A DNA stretch of 55,169 bases, taken from an uncultured Nitrospiraceae bacterium. Lineage in GTDB: Bacteria > Nitrospirota > Thermodesulfovibrionia > Thermodesulfovibrionales > Dissulfurispiraceae. A program made the translations under genes and the position numbers. The stretch is taken from NCBI GenBank assembly GCA_903822005.1, contig CAIJNL010000030.1, positions 1 through 55,169 of the forward strand, read 5' to 3'. Under the pieces are notes generated by a model. That model ran no database searches. It was not told where the DNA came from and saw nothing but the letters and a program-made list of their open reading frames with translations. Below, piece after piece: positions 25,095-33,433 of this stretch; within the stretch, counting starts at the first letter, position 1, and every line of letters begins with the position of its first letter.

Positions 25095-25501
25095 GACTTC
25101 TTCTCCTTTGGCTCTATATGACACTCCCAGCAGGTCGGCTTTACCTCTACGTAGGCGTGGCATTTATCGCAGAACTCCTCCTTGTTGGAGTGGCACTTCA
25201 TGCAGCCGTTCTGAAGGCTCTTGTCGTATTGCCTGCCGCTTACCAGCACAGGAGACCTGTCATCGTTGCGCACCACGGCATCTCTCCAGCTGTCGAGCAC
25301 CTTCATGTGCGTTGCCCTCATCTGCTCCCTGGGCGCGACGCATTTTTTGTCTTCAAGCTTGAGTATTTCGGGCGTGTCGATCCTGATGTCCGGTTTTTCG
25401 GCTGTCTTGCTCTTGCCCATATTGAAGATAAAAGGCGACGCGGCAAGAACCGCAAAGACCAACAGACCAATAAATATCTTTCCCCCGTTATATATCTTCA
25501 T
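25091..25501 (-). CDS. dsrJ: DsrJ, triheme cytochrome c
   Basis: A 136-residue protein anchored by an N-terminal membrane segment (about 8-27), with a periplasmic domain. Three CxxCH heme c sites cluster near the C terminus: CMKCH, CDKCH and CWECH, which matches DsrJ. An additional Cys (KKCVAPREQMRATHM) sits about 45 residues upstream, where DsrJ proteins carry the unusual His/Cys-ligated heme. The ATG overlaps the dsrK stop by one base (TAATG). Its role is electron transfer or sulfur chemistry on the periplasmic face of DsrMKJOP. Confidence 0.95.
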   Translation of the reverse strand: MKIYNGGKIFIGLLVFAVLAASPFIFNMGKSKTAEKPDIRIDTPEILKLEDKKCVAPREQMRATHMKVLDSWRDAVVRNDDRSPVLVSGRQYDKSLQNGCMKCHSNKEEFCDKCHAYVEVKPTCWECHIEPKEKKS

Positions 25502-27117
25502 TATTCTTTGGCCGCCTTTCCGGGTAGTGGTACGAGACGCAAATCGAGGGTCCGTTCCTTTTCGCCCTTCATTATAAGGGCGTTTCCGACCAGCTCGTGA
25601 AGCCCCGATATCTCCACATCAGGCACCCAATATTCCATCAAGGCTTTAAGGGTCGCGCGGTCAATCGCGCAGATGCAGGACATCATGTTTACGCCATGGG
25701 CATCTCTAACGTGTTTAACTGCGTTGGCCCTCGGGAATCCTCCGCGCATCCTGAGCTCTATATTCTCGGATGCGTTCAGCCCGGTGCCGCTTCCGCAGCA
25801 GAAGGTCTTTTCCCGGATCGTATTTTCCGGCATCTCGTAAAAATTATTGCAGACGCTTTTCAGCACATATCGAGGTTCGTCGAGCAGACCCATTGCCCTT
25901 GAGGGATTGCATGAGTCGTGCCAGGTAACATTCAGATGGTTGTTCCTGGACGGGTCAAGCTTCAGCTTACCGTGTTTGATAAGATCAGCAGTGAATTCAG
26001 CTATATGCACCATCTTTGTCGATTTCGCATTCTCGAACCTCGTGCCCGTTATTGGAGAAACCGGCACCTCCATAAAATCAGCGGGGCCGTTCCATGTATC
26101 CATATACTGATGTAATACCCGCCACATATGGCCGCATTCACCGCCGAGTATCCACTTCACGCCGAGCCTCTTCGCCTCCGCATAAATCTTCGCGTTGAGC
26201 CTCTTTCCCATCTCATTCGACGTAAAGAAACCGAAGTTTCCGCCTTCCGACGCGTAGGTACTCCATGTGTAGTCAAGACCGAGTTCATGGAAGAGCATAA
26301 GATAGCCCATGGCGGTATATGTGCCGGGGTCCGCAAAAAGATCGCCCGACGGCGCCACAAAAAGGATTTCCGCGCCCTTCCTGTTGAAGGTAGGATTAAT
26401 CCTGATGCCCGTAACGTCCTCTATGTCGTCGCAGAAGAATTCGACCGAGCTCGTTATCGTATGCGGCTCCAGGCCGACATGGTTGCCTACCCTGTAGCAG
26501 TTTGCCACAGGCCCGGCAATCCATTCGATATTCAGTCCGAGCAGGTTAAAGAGCTCTCTGCCGATGATGGTAATCTCGGCCTGGTCTATTCCATACGGGC
26601 AGAAGACCGAGCAGCGCCTGCATTCGGTGCATTGGTAATAGTAATACCAGAGTTCCTTCAGGACATCTATGGTCAGGTCCCGGGCCCTCGCGGCCCTGCC
26701 GAACATCCTGCCTGACACTGTGAAATATCTCCTGTAAATGGACCTCAGGAGTTCCGCCCTGAGTACGGGCATGTTCTTGGGGTCTCCTCCGCCGATAAAG
26801 AAATGACATTTGTCGGCGCACGCCCCGCACCTTACGCATATGTCCATAAAAAGCCTGAAAGAGCGGTATTTCCCGAGCCTCTCCTTCATGCCGTCAAGAA
26901 ATATCTTTTGCCAGTTTTCGGGCAGTTTCCAGTCCTCATCAGCCGGGGACCAGTCACGCGCGTTCGGGAGTTCGAGCGCCGCCAGGTTTTTGCCTTTGGC
27001 ACCCCAGCAGAAGGTATGTTCCTTGAATTCAACAGGCGTATCCATCCAGCCTTTTTTCGGCGGATTGTGGTCTATCTTTGAGAGTTCTTCAGGTGTTGCG
27101 CTGAATTTACTTGCCAT
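25501..27117 (-). CDS. dsrK: DsrK, catalytic iron-sulfur subunit of DsrMKJOP
   Basis: This 538-residue HdrD-like subunit faces the cytoplasm and reduces the DsrC trisulfide. Two [4Fe-4S] motifs (CVRCGACADKCHFF and CTECRRCSVFCPYG) are followed by CCG domains with GGECGH, WHDSCNPSR, TFCCGSGTG and SCICAID, the ligands of the special cluster. CHFFIGGGDP is a DsrK hallmark. I use ATG 27117, which overlaps the last 11 bases of dsrM; a longer start at 27153 lacks support. It differs from the HdrD-like protein at 18115 in cysteine context and N terminus. Confidence 0.96.
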   Translation of the reverse strand: MASKFSATPEELSKIDHNPPKKGWMDTPVEFKEHTFCWGAKGKNLAALELPNARDWSPADEDWKLPENWQKIFLDGMKERLGKYRSFRLFMDICVRCGACADKCHFFIGGGDPKNMPVLRAELLRSIYRRYFTVSGRMFGRAARARDLTIDVLKELWYYYYQCTECRRCSVFCPYGIDQAEITIIGRELFNLLGLNIEWIAGPVANCYRVGNHVGLEPHTITSSVEFFCDDIEDVTGIRINPTFNRKGAEILFVAPSGDLFADPGTYTAMGYLMLFHELGLDYTWSTYASEGGNFGFFTSNEMGKRLNAKIYAEAKRLGVKWILGGECGHMWRVLHQYMDTWNGPADFMEVPVSPITGTRFENAKSTKMVHIAEFTADLIKHGKLKLDPSRNNHLNVTWHDSCNPSRAMGLLDEPRYVLKSVCNNFYEMPENTIREKTFCCGSGTGLNASENIELRMRGGFPRANAVKHVRDAHGVNMMSCICAIDRATLKALMEYWVPDVEISGLHELVGNALIMKGEKERTLDLRLVPLPGKAAKE

Positions 27118-28117
27118 TAACCACTCCTTCTTTTTCCACGGGTATTCCTGCACCTATCATCTTTTCCCTGAAGTCGTCCTCATATTCCTCATAAGTATGG
27201 ACATGCACCGGATAATTCCAGGGATTTATATGCCTTGTCATGCGGCTGTCATTCGCCATATTAAGCGTAGGGCTGAGGAAGACCCCGCCCATATGCATAA
27301 GCTTGCTGAGCGGAAAGTATGCCAGCAGGACACTTACAAGGAACAGATGCACATAAAATATCGGTCCTATCCCTTCAGGGATGACCGGCTTAAAGCTCAA
27401 TAGTCCGAGCGCAAGCACCTTGACACTGACCAGGTCTGTCAAATAGACGTACCTCATCAGCATGCCGGTAATGGCTATGCCAATAATAAGAACCAGCGGG
27501 AAGTAATCGGCTGCGAGCGAGATATATCTCACCTGCGGAATATACAGCCTCCTCGCAAAAAGATAAGCGGTGGACGCCAGAAGCACTGCTCCGGTCAGAA
27601 ACAGCCTCGGCAGCCCTATTTCAAAAAAGCCGTCGACGCTCTTGATTATATCCAGGAAAAACGGCGCGGTTGGGACGAAAAATTCAGTATGCCTTAGGAG
27701 TACGATTAAAAATGTGTAATGAAATGTAATTGAAGCCAGCCACAGAAACTTTTCAGAGCCGTAGACAACCCTGTTTGAAGAGGTCATCTCTGTCTTTGTG
27801 TTCAGGAAAAGCGAGCGGAACAGGAAAACTTCCAGAAACATTCTGCCGATGACTTCCATGGTATTTGACGGATTGCCGAGCTTGTTCTGCGCAATCCACG
27901 GCAGTGATTTCTGCTGCCCGCGGGTCGTTGGAATGCAGAACGGCACCGGAGAACTGCCCCATTTAACCACTCTATAGATGAATCCGCAGATAAACAGGGC
28001 AATCGCTGCATAGGGAACAACAACCCCGAAAAGAAACTGAAGGTTTGCTGTCTTCACGCCGGCATAGGCGATCAGAACAAGCGCCAGAACAGCAATAAAG
28101 GAAAACAGGATTCTCAT
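27107..28117 (-). CDS. dsrM: DsrM, cytochrome b membrane subunit
   Basis: This 336-residue membrane protein has two N-terminal hydrophobic segments and then a NarI-like helix bundle. His residues suited to heme b ligation appear in SITFHYTFLIVLLRHTEF and in YVHLFLV...LSKLMHMGG. It links the quinone pool to DsrK. The start ATG 28117 lies four bases after the RsbRD gene stop; an earlier in-frame Met would overlap that gene by 56 bases. The C terminus (HTYEEYEDDFREKM) matches the tail usually seen in DsrM. Confidence 0.95.
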   Translation of the reverse strand: MRILFSFIAVLALVLIAYAGVKTANLQFLFGVVVPYAAIALFICGFIYRVVKWGSSPVPFCIPTTRGQQKSLPWIAQNKLGNPSNTMEVIGRMFLEVFLFRSLFLNTKTEMTSSNRVVYGSEKFLWLASITFHYTFLIVLLRHTEFFVPTAPFFLDIIKSVDGFFEIGLPRLFLTGAVLLASTAYLFARRLYIPQVRYISLAADYFPLVLIIGIAITGMLMRYVYLTDLVSVKVLALGLLSFKPVIPEGIGPIFYVHLFLVSVLLAYFPLSKLMHMGGVFLSPTLNMANDSRMTRHINPWNYPVHVHTYEEYEDDFREKMIGAGIPVEKEGVVNGK

Positions 28118-28121
28118 TTCT

Positions 28122-28805
28122 TTACCTTTCCTCTTTAATGGTAAGTTTATTCCCCTTGGGAGCAGTCCTGCGCCCATTAACTGAATCTATCCTGTCAGCC
28201 ATCTGCAAAAGCCGGAAGTTGGCCCTTCTGGCTTCGTTGGCTTTGATTTCATATATTCTTTCCCTGCACTTCATGAAAATATCGAATGCTGAAAGCGTGA
28301 GGCCGTCAATCGCTGATTCAAGATCAGTAAGCTGCTGCGACAGCTGCCGGTCGGCCTGTTCCGCGCCAAGTTCCTCCCTGATTATCCGCTTCAATGAAAA
28401 GACAAATGAGAGTGACTGAGATGGAGCCAAATCCTGTACTGCCATTATGCGCACAATGCCGTCCAACAACTCTTCGTTTTTTGCTTTGAATGGGCTACTG
28501 AGAAGCCCTTCAAATATAGCTTCCAGCCCGCTGGATATGGTCGACCCTGTCGGGTTGGTGAATTGGTCGCCTTTGATTCTGAAATGGGTTGAGTTGCCTG
28601 AAGGGAAGCTCACCATAATCGCATCAAGCCATTTCGTGAGAATAGCTTTCTTTTTGTCCCTCAGTATTCTGCCAAGCGCAGTCCCTGCCGCTGCCCCTTC
28701 TTTTTGAGCTTCAGGGGCGTGACAGGCGGACTGCCCGCAGTTGTTCCCGTTGCCGGGAACAACTGCGGAATCCGAAAAGGCATTGGTATTCGTGGGGCGT
28801 GCCAT
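28122..28805 (-). CDS. RsbRD N-terminal-domain protein in the dsr operon
   Basis: A 227-residue protein encoded between dsrB and dsrM. Residues 50-200 match the RsbRD_N (RsbR N-terminal, globin-fold) family as I know it: LGRILRDKKKAILTKWLDAI, then NPTGSTISSGLEAIFEGLL, and a helical C-terminal half ending in SAFDIFMKCRERIYEIKANE. Similar genes are common beside dsrMKJOP in sulfate reducers, so a sensing role for Dsr expression or activity is plausible but unproven. Residues 1-40 are a low-complexity Cys-containing leader (NNCGQSACHAPEAQK), encoded partly by a perfect hairpin at 28735-28768. ATG 28805 is favoured because GGAAG lies 5 bases upstream; an in-frame extension into dsrB adds a CGGC motif. 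No STAS domain follows. Confidence 0.8.
   Translation of the reverse strand: MARPTNTNAFSDSAVVPGNGNNCGQSACHAPEAQKEGAAAGTALGRILRDKKKAILTKWLDAIMVSFPSGNSTHFRIKGDQFTNPTGSTISSGLEAIFEGLLSSPFKAKNEELLDGIVRIMAVQDLAPSQSLSFVFSLKRIIREELGAEQADRQLSQQLTDLESAIDGLTLSAFDIFMKCRERIYEIKANEARRANFRLLQMADRIDSVNGRRTAPKGNKLTIKEER
28735..28768 (-). other. Perfect 15-bp stem-loop in the dsrB-dsrM intercistronic zone
   Basis: CCGCAGTTGTTCCCG pairs with CGGGAACAACTGCGG around a 4-base loop (TTGC). It starts about 80 bases after the dsrB stop and lies inside the predicted leader of the RsbRD gene. No T-run follows, so it may be an RNA processing/stability element or a palindromic repeat insertion. Confidence 0.75.
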
Positions 28806-28848
28806 TACGCTTCCGCACCCTCCGCATGAATACCGTTCATTGCAATCA

Positions 28849-29913
28849 TTAGAACTTGCACTGTATCGTTGAACGGAATGTAGTTGTCGCATGTGTAAAA
28901 TCATCCACATGCTTGTCCGTAAACGGCAGGTTGGTCATTTTGAAGAATTTCTCCCAGCCGATACGGGTAATCCATTCGCCATAGCGTTCGCCCGGGCGTG
29001 CATTGGCTATCCAAACCTCTACCAGATTATTTACTGCCGCCGTGACGGTGTCCCAGCGGGGCGGCTCGTTCTTGATGTAAGGGATAGCCAGGCGTGAGAA
29101 TGCCGGACCACCTTTTGCGTTCGAGACCTTGCCTCCGACCCAGATCGAGACGCCGTCATTTTCGGGGTCCATGATCTGGAGGCCTGCCGGGCAGACGACT
29201 ACGCAGTTGCCGCACATCATGCATTTTTCAGCAATAATGTCGACGCTTTTGTCCTTGGGTCTCGGGCGTATGGCACCGGTCGGACATGAGGCAATGACGT
29301 TCGGCAGCTCGCAGGCGCGGGCAAGACCTTCATCATTGATCCTCGGGATGGTGCGATGGATACCTACGATTGCGATATCAGAGCAATGGCATGCGCCGCA
29401 CATATTTACGCAGCAGGCCACTGCAATGCGCAGGCGGGCAGGCACGCTTTTCTTTCCGGTAAAATAGTCCACCATATCATCCATTACTGCTTTGGTAATT
29501 CCGGAGGCATCTGTAACTGCGCTCTTGCAGTGAATCCAGCCCTGGGTATGGACCACGTTGCTGATCGAAAGACCTACTCCGCCGATCATATAGTCTTTTT
29601 TGTCCAGTTCATCTATAAGGGGCTGGAGTTTCTTCTCGTCGGAAACGAGGAACTCAAGATTGTTGCGTGTGGTAAACCTTACGAACCCTTCGCAAAACTT
29701 GTCGGCTATGTCGCTGATGTCCCTTATCCAGTCACTGCTCACAAGGCGCGGGGAGGCAACCCTGACGGAATGTATTACATCGCCGGTGCTGCTGGTATGT
29801 TTAAGAACACCCGGGCGGGGTATGTCATGCGATACCCACTTGCCGTAGTTCTTCTTGATAACCGGGGGGAGCATCTCCCTGAAATCGGGAGGTCCGAAAT
29901 CGTTCTTGGCCAT
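28849..29913 (-). CDS. dsrB: Dissimilatory sulfite reductase beta subunit
   Basis: A 354-residue subunit of cytosolic DsrAB, which reduces sulfite with six electrons and hands sulfur to DsrC. Expected features: [12 protein letters not shown] near the N terminus, [12 protein letters not shown], the siroheme/cluster cysteine region [17 protein letters not shown] (Cys167, 168, 172, 175, 177), and a ferredoxin domain [12 protein letters not shown] (Cys231, 234, 237, 241). The start ATG lies one base after the dsrA stop, with GAGGAGG within the dsrA tail. Length is normal. No dsrD follows; an RsbRD gene takes that place. Whether it is of reductive or oxidative lineage needs a tree. Confidence 0.98.
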   Translation of the reverse strand: MAKNDFGPPDFREMLPPVIKKNYGKWVSHDIPRPGVLKHTSSTGDVIHSVRVASPRLVSSDWIRDISDIADKFCEGFVRFTTRNNLEFLVSDEKKLQPLIDELDKKDYMIGGVGLSISNVVHTQGWIHCKSAVTDASGITKAVMDDMVDYFTGKKSVPARLRIAVACCVNMCGACHCSDIAIVGIHRTIPRINDEGLARACELPNVIASCPTGAIRPRPKDKSVDIIAEKCMMCGNCVVVCPAGLQIMDPENDGVSIWVGGKVSNAKGGPAFSRLAIPYIKNEPPRWDTVTAAVNNLVEVWIANARPGERYGEWITRIGWEKFFKMTNLPFTDKHVDDFTHATTTFRSTIQCKF

Positions 29914-29914
29914 A

Positions 29915-31099
29915 TTAGTTTACCTCCTCTTTCTTCCAGAATATATAAGGGTTGCTGCGGGGTGCACGCACCATCTGCGGCAGCGGCTTCAGGCCAATAG
30001 CATCGAGGAAATTCGCATATCCTAGACGGTCTATCAGTTCGCCTATGCGTTCGCGGTTCTTGCCGTTTTCAGCCCACCACTCGGTGATCTTCTCGAAAAG
30101 CTCTTTAAACTCGGTGTAAGGGGCCTCCATCTTGATAAAAGGAACAAGTATCCATCCTATCATCGAGCCTTTGACAACCGTGGCTTTTCCGCCTATGAGC
30201 AGGGTGGCCCCGCGCTCGCGGCCGATAGCTATGGCATCAGGCATCATATTGACGCAGTTCATGCAATGCACACAGTCTTCCGCAGAAACTGTAAGTTCTT
30301 TCTTGACGAGGTCATAGTTCAGGGCTTCGCTCGGGCATTTGCGTACTACACGATTGATGATGTCGTAGCCGCCGTCAACCATCTTGCGGACTTCCTTGTT
30401 GTCTATACGGATGCTGTCGCGCCATACTCCGATGACGGCCAGGTCTGAACGGGCCGATGCCGCGGCGCAGTCATTGGGGCATCCCGATACTTTTATCTTG
30501 AATTTATATGCCCACGCAGGCCTGTGTATCTCAGCCTGATACTTTTGAGTCAGGTCGCGAATGATGTCCATGCTGTCAATGCATGCCTTCTCGCAGCGTG
30601 CCTGTCCCACACAACATGCAAGACTGCGCAGGCAGCCACCCGATCCGCCAAGGTCAAAACCTACTTCAGAAAGCTCATCAACACAGGGCTGCAGGTTAGC
30701 CGTGGTCGTCCCGAGGAGAATAATGTCTCCTGTTGAGCCATGCATGTTGTACAAGCCGCTGCCATATTTGTCCCAGACATCAGCCAGCTGACGGAGTTTT
30801 TTGGTGGTATAGAAGAAGCCTGCCGGCTGGCATACTCTCACGGTATGGAATTCCTTCACATCAGGATACTTGTCCGGAAGATCGCTATACCGGCCGACTA
30901 CACCGCCTCCATAACCCTTTACACCTACGATACCGCCATGCTTCCAATGTCCTATTTTCTCTCTGTAAGAAGTTTCGAGCTGCTCCAATAAGCCCTGAGC
31001 GCTTTTGTTCTTCTTGGCTGCCCGCTTAATCTCGGTAACAAAGCTCGGCCAGTCACCCTTTTCGAGCTCGTCTAACAACGGGGTCTTTGCATCATCCAT
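29915..31099 (-). CDS. dsrA: Dissimilatory sulfite reductase alpha subunit
   Basis: This 394-residue catalytic subunit carries the siroheme-[4Fe-4S] ligands as CX5C (Cys163-Cys169 in [13 protein letters not shown]) and CX3C (Cys207-Cys211 in SGCPNDC). A ferredoxin domain is ligated by Cys255, 276, 279 and 282 (KCPSEAL, CVHCMNC). MHGSTGDI and GRYSDLP are conserved DsrA stretches. A textbook site AAGGAGGTAAGG precedes the ATG. The gene follows a 60-residue ferredoxin after 26 bases, so the ferredoxin is likely co-transcribed and may deliver electrons to DsrAB. It is slightly shorter than many DsrA proteins, but no core motif is missing. Confidence 0.98.
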   Translation of the reverse strand: MDDAKTPLLDELEKGDWPSFVTEIKRAAKKNKSAQGLLEQLETSYREKIGHWKHGGIVGVKGYGGGVVGRYSDLPDKYPDVKEFHTVRVCQPAGFFYTTKKLRQLADVWDKYGSGLYNMHGSTGDIILLGTTTANLQPCVDELSEVGFDLGGSGGCLRSLACCVGQARCEKACIDSMDIIRDLTQKYQAEIHRPAWAYKFKIKVSGCPNDCAAASARSDLAVIGVWRDSIRIDNKEVRKMVDGGYDIINRVVRKCPSEALNYDLVKKELTVSAEDCVHCMNCVNMMPDAIAIGRERGATLLIGGKATVVKGSMIGWILVPFIKMEAPYTEFKELFEKITEWWAENGKNRERIGELIDRLGYANFLDAIGLKPLPQMVRAPRSNPYIFWKKEEVN

Positions 31100-31125
31100 T
31101 GATCCTTACCTCCTTTTGTATCGAA

Positions 31126-31308
31126 TTAGTATTCGTCGACTTTAATAGCTTCCGACGGACAGACGCTGACGCAGCCCTGACAGCCCAGGCATTCATCCTG
31201 GCCCGCCACTGCCTTGCCGCCTTCCACTATGAATATCTGAGCCGGACAAGCGGCAACACATTCTCCGCATCCCGTGCAAAGCTCCTGATCTACGGTTACA
31301 ACATACAT
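31126..31308 (-). CDS. Two-[4Fe-4S] ferredoxin, first gene of the dsr unit
   Basis: A 60-residue ferredoxin with two complete CxxCxxCxxxC motifs: Cys11, 14, 17, 21 (CTGCGECVAACP) and Cys40, 43, 46, 50 (CLGCQGCVSVCP). GGGGG lies about 8 bases before the ATG. Only 26 bases separate it from dsrA, so it is the leading gene of the operon. It probably carries low-potential electrons for sulfite reduction or links the cytosolic flavoprotein at 33434 to DsrAB; the exact partner is unknown. Confidence 0.93.
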   Translation of the reverse strand: MYVVTVDQELCTGCGECVAACPAQIFIVEGGKAVAGQDECLGCQGCVSVCPSEAIKVDEY

Positions 31309-31541
31309 AAACGTACCCCCTGAGTGATGATTATAAACGACTGTTAAACCAATATGCCCTTCAATGCTTTTTTTGCGGAATTATCATACATAAATATTTT
31401 TATCTTATATATGCACCCCCCGTATAACTGAAAATACCGATAGATTTTGCTGCATTTAATCGTTGTATTCTGCGTCTTAAGATATATTTTGGTGCAAGCC
31501 TTAATCTTCAGTCATATCTGCATCAGACACAGCCAGGTAAC
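31309..31541 (-). promoter_or_regulatory. Likely promoter region of the dsr operon (233 bp)
   Basis: An AT-rich gap between the Fur-family gene and the ferredoxin gene, the only sizeable space upstream of dsrAB. A perfect TATAAT (31330-31335, minus strand) sits 22 bases before the start codon, but no good -35 lies 16-18 bases upstream. An activator-dependent or alternative-sigma promoter is therefore possible. No clear operator palindrome was found. Confidence 0.45.
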
Positions 31542-32057
31542 CTAAGCCAGCACCCTCTGATCTTCCGTCAGCTGTTCAGTTCCGCTCTTTTTCTCTGTGC
31601 AGCATTTGGCGCATAAGCCGCAGTACTGTACGAGATGATTAGTAATTACAAAATCATATTTTTTCGAGAGTTTGGCCTGAATGCTCTCGAGAATCGAAAT
31701 TTCTTCGGCGATAAAATCGCTGTACTCAATTATGCGGCTGCAGCCTGTGCAGACCAGGTGGTGATGGTACTTTACGCACTTCGGGCCCTGCAGCAGTTCG
31801 AACCTTGCACGTCCGTCTCCAAAATCAAACTTGGCGACCATGCCTATGCTGACCAGGAGTTCCAGTGTCCTGTATACCGTCGTAAGCCCGATAGATGGTT
31901 TTTGTTCATGGACCCTGATATAAATATCTTCAGCACTGAGATGCTCTGCGGATTGCGCCATTATGCCCAGTATGGCTTCGCGACCCGTTGTCATCCTGTA
32001 TCCTACACGCTTTATTTTCCCATGCCCGTCTGTTCTTTGATCCTTGTTTTGAGGCAT
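31542..32057 (-). CDS. Fur/PerR-family metal-dependent regulator
   Basis: This 171-residue repressor has the Fur winged-helix (GYRMTTGREAILGIM, AEDIYIRV, SIGLTTVYRTLELLV) and a dimerisation/metal domain with the HHH motif (KYHHHLVCTGCSRIIEY). Two CxxC zinc sites are seen, at CTGC and CGLCAKC. Fur, PerR and Zur cannot be told apart safely from these residues. A palindromic box at 32081-32117, immediately upstream of its start, points to self-regulation, and a very good Fur-box match occurs at 36942. Lying directly upstream of the dsr operon, it may tie sulfite reduction to iron supply or peroxide. The C-terminal tail (KKSGTEQLTEDQRVLA) is unusually long. Confidence 0.9.
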   Translation of the reverse strand: MPQNKDQRTDGHGKIKRVGYRMTTGREAILGIMAQSAEHLSAEDIYIRVHEQKPSIGLTTVYRTLELLVSIGMVAKFDFGDGRARFELLQGPKCVKYHHHLVCTGCSRIIEYSDFIAEEISILESIQAKLSKKYDFVITNHLVQYCGLCAKCCTEKKSGTEQLTEDQRVLA

Positions 32058-32080
32058 TTTCTTTTTCGATTCCTCTCGTT

Positions 32081-32117
32081 AATGGTAATGGTTGTCATTT
32101 ACATTACCAAATGGTAA
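32081..32117. promoter_or_regulatory. Fur-type operator upstream of the Fur-family gene
   Basis: Interlaced inverted repeats: GGTAATG (32084-32090) pairs with CATTACC (32102-32108) across 11 bases, and TTACCAAATGGTAA (32104-32117) forms a second near-palindrome. It lies 24-60 bases before the regulator start, the right place for autoregulation. AATGGTAAT recurs in the site at 36942. Confidence 0.7.
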
Positions 32118-32283
32118 CCCTTAACATTATCATAAATACTTGGGGCTGTCAAGAGCTTTTTCCCCCATTAAAACCTTCACAAAAAAAGATCTTTTTTGCC
32201 CCCGTTTTCTGTTATAAATGACCCGTTTTACTATGCCTGGCCCGCATGTAACAGATGACGGACGGCATCGTAAAGTCTTTTAA

Positions 32284-32311
32284 AAAGCCCCCGTGCGCCC
32301 ACGGGGGCTTT
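32284..32311 (-). terminator. Rho-independent terminator of the rhodanese gene
   Basis: A 12-bp stem AAAGCCCCCGTG / CACGGGGGCTTT with a 4-base loop, 22 bases past the stop. On the minus strand it runs into TTTTTAAAAG, a proper T-tail. It isolates the rhodanese gene from the Fur gene. Confidence 0.92.
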
Positions 32312-32333
32312 CCCTGCTGATATTCAGAAAAGA

Positions 32334-33308
32334 CTATTTCTTCTGCCAGGGTGCCAGCGTAGTATCAGGACAGTCCTTTTCTATCGGCAACGAAGAGTCC
32401 TTCGACCATCCGATCCATGAGCTGTCGTAGTTGTGAATCTTGTCCATCGGCCAGCCCAATGCATACAGGGTAAAGATCCACTGGGTCGTACGTACGCCAG
32501 ACTGGCAATAGAAATATTGCTGTTTTTTGCGGTCCATACCCAGTTTCGTTATTACTTTCTGTACGTCCGCAGCGGGCAGAAAGTCACCATCTTTGCCCCG
32601 CACCAGCGCATAGTCAGCCTGCACACCCCAGGGGATTCGTCCGGCGCGGAAGGCCCCTTTGTTAATCTCTTTGCCGCAGAATTCGGCATCGCCCCTGTTG
32701 TCCCACAACTGGGCATCTTTCCTGTCCTTCAGCCCAAGGATTTCGGGAGTGTCAACCCTCTGTCTCGGATAGGTAACTTTGGCTACCCAAGTTCCGGATT
32801 TCGGATCACTGGGACTCAGGTGATCGGCTTCATATCCGGCCTTGGACCATGCCTTGTAGCCGCCGTCAAGCACGCGCACATCTGTCTTGCCGTAATAATA
32901 AAACGCCCACCAGATCCTGGTGGAGTCGTATTTGCTGTCGTATACAACAACCTTGGAATCCGGATTGACACCCAGTTTCTGCATCAACTTTGTGAAACCT
33001 TCGGGCTGGAGCAGATTATCGGTAACACCGCCCTGGGTGGCAGGGTCGGCCTCATAGTCCGGCCGCCAGATTTGGAAGGCCCCGGGAATGTGCCCAAGCG
33101 TATAATCGGCTTTGTGGGCAACTGCGATAACTACCAGCTTGGAGTCCTTTGCCTTTATGAGCTGATTGAGTTCCTGTACAGTTATGAAAACATCTCCTTT
33201 TGCATAACCCTTATACTTCTCGGCAGCGCCGGCTGTAAGGGCAAGGGCCAGGCAAGTAACCAAAGCCAGAACGAAGACCAGACTTTTTCTGCTAATGTTT
33301 TTTCTCAT
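32334..33308 (-). CDS. Exported tandem-rhodanese sulfurtransferase
   Basis: A 324-residue periplasmic protein with a Sec signal peptide (MRKNISRKSLVFVLALVTCLA, cleavage near AGAA). Two rhodanese domains follow. The N-terminal one (about 40-165) lacks the catalytic Cys (VVYDSKYDSTRIWW, with Asp124 at or near that position) and is structural. The C-terminal one (about 190-310) has Cys268 in YFYCQSGVRTT. It would move sulfane sulfur from thiosulfate or a persulfide in the periplasm. GAGGAGGAG precedes the start. It is monocistronic with its own terminator, and an 18-base palindrome lies about 100 bases upstream. Its position in the dsr block suggests a role in thiosulfate, elemental sulfur or polysulfide metabolism. 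Confidence 0.9.
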   Translation of the reverse strand: MRKNISRKSLVFVLALVTCLALALTAGAAEKYKGYAKGDVFITVQELNQLIKAKDSKLVVIAVAHKADYTLGHIPGAFQIWRPDYEADPATQGGVTDNLLQPEGFTKLMQKLGVNPDSKVVVYDSKYDSTRIWWAFYYYGKTDVRVLDGGYKAWSKAGYEADHLSPSDPKSGTWVAKVTYPRQRVDTPEILGLKDRKDAQLWDNRGDAEFCGKEINKGAFRAGRIPWGVQADYALVRGKDGDFLPAADVQKVITKLGMDRKKQQYFYCQSGVRTTQWIFTLYALGWPMDKIHNYDSSWIGWSKDSSLPIEKDCPDTTLAPWQKK

Positions 33309-33404
33309 ATCCTCTTCTCCTCCTCTTGAGATGATGCTCCAATTTAAGGCTTCACTTAAAGCGCCTTATCCATAATTGCGTGCTTCCGTTCAGAAAAGTC
33401 TTTA

Positions 33405-33422
33405 ATGGTGCAACTGCACCAT
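33405..33422. promoter_or_regulatory. Perfect operator-like palindrome upstream of the rhodanese gene
   Basis: ATGGTGCA-AC-TGCACCAT, two perfect 8-base arms with a 2-base spacer. Without a loop it cannot be a good terminator, so a dimeric repressor or activator site is the natural reading. It lies 97-114 bases upstream of the rhodanese start and just past the stop of the flavoprotein-HdrD gene. Confidence 0.6.
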
Positions 33423-33433
33423 CAATCGGCTTA

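Noticed and set aside
28122-28849. dsrD directly after dsrB
   Set aside because: The protein here is 227 residues and RsbRD-like. DsrD is a winged-helix protein of about 80 residues, and none is seen.
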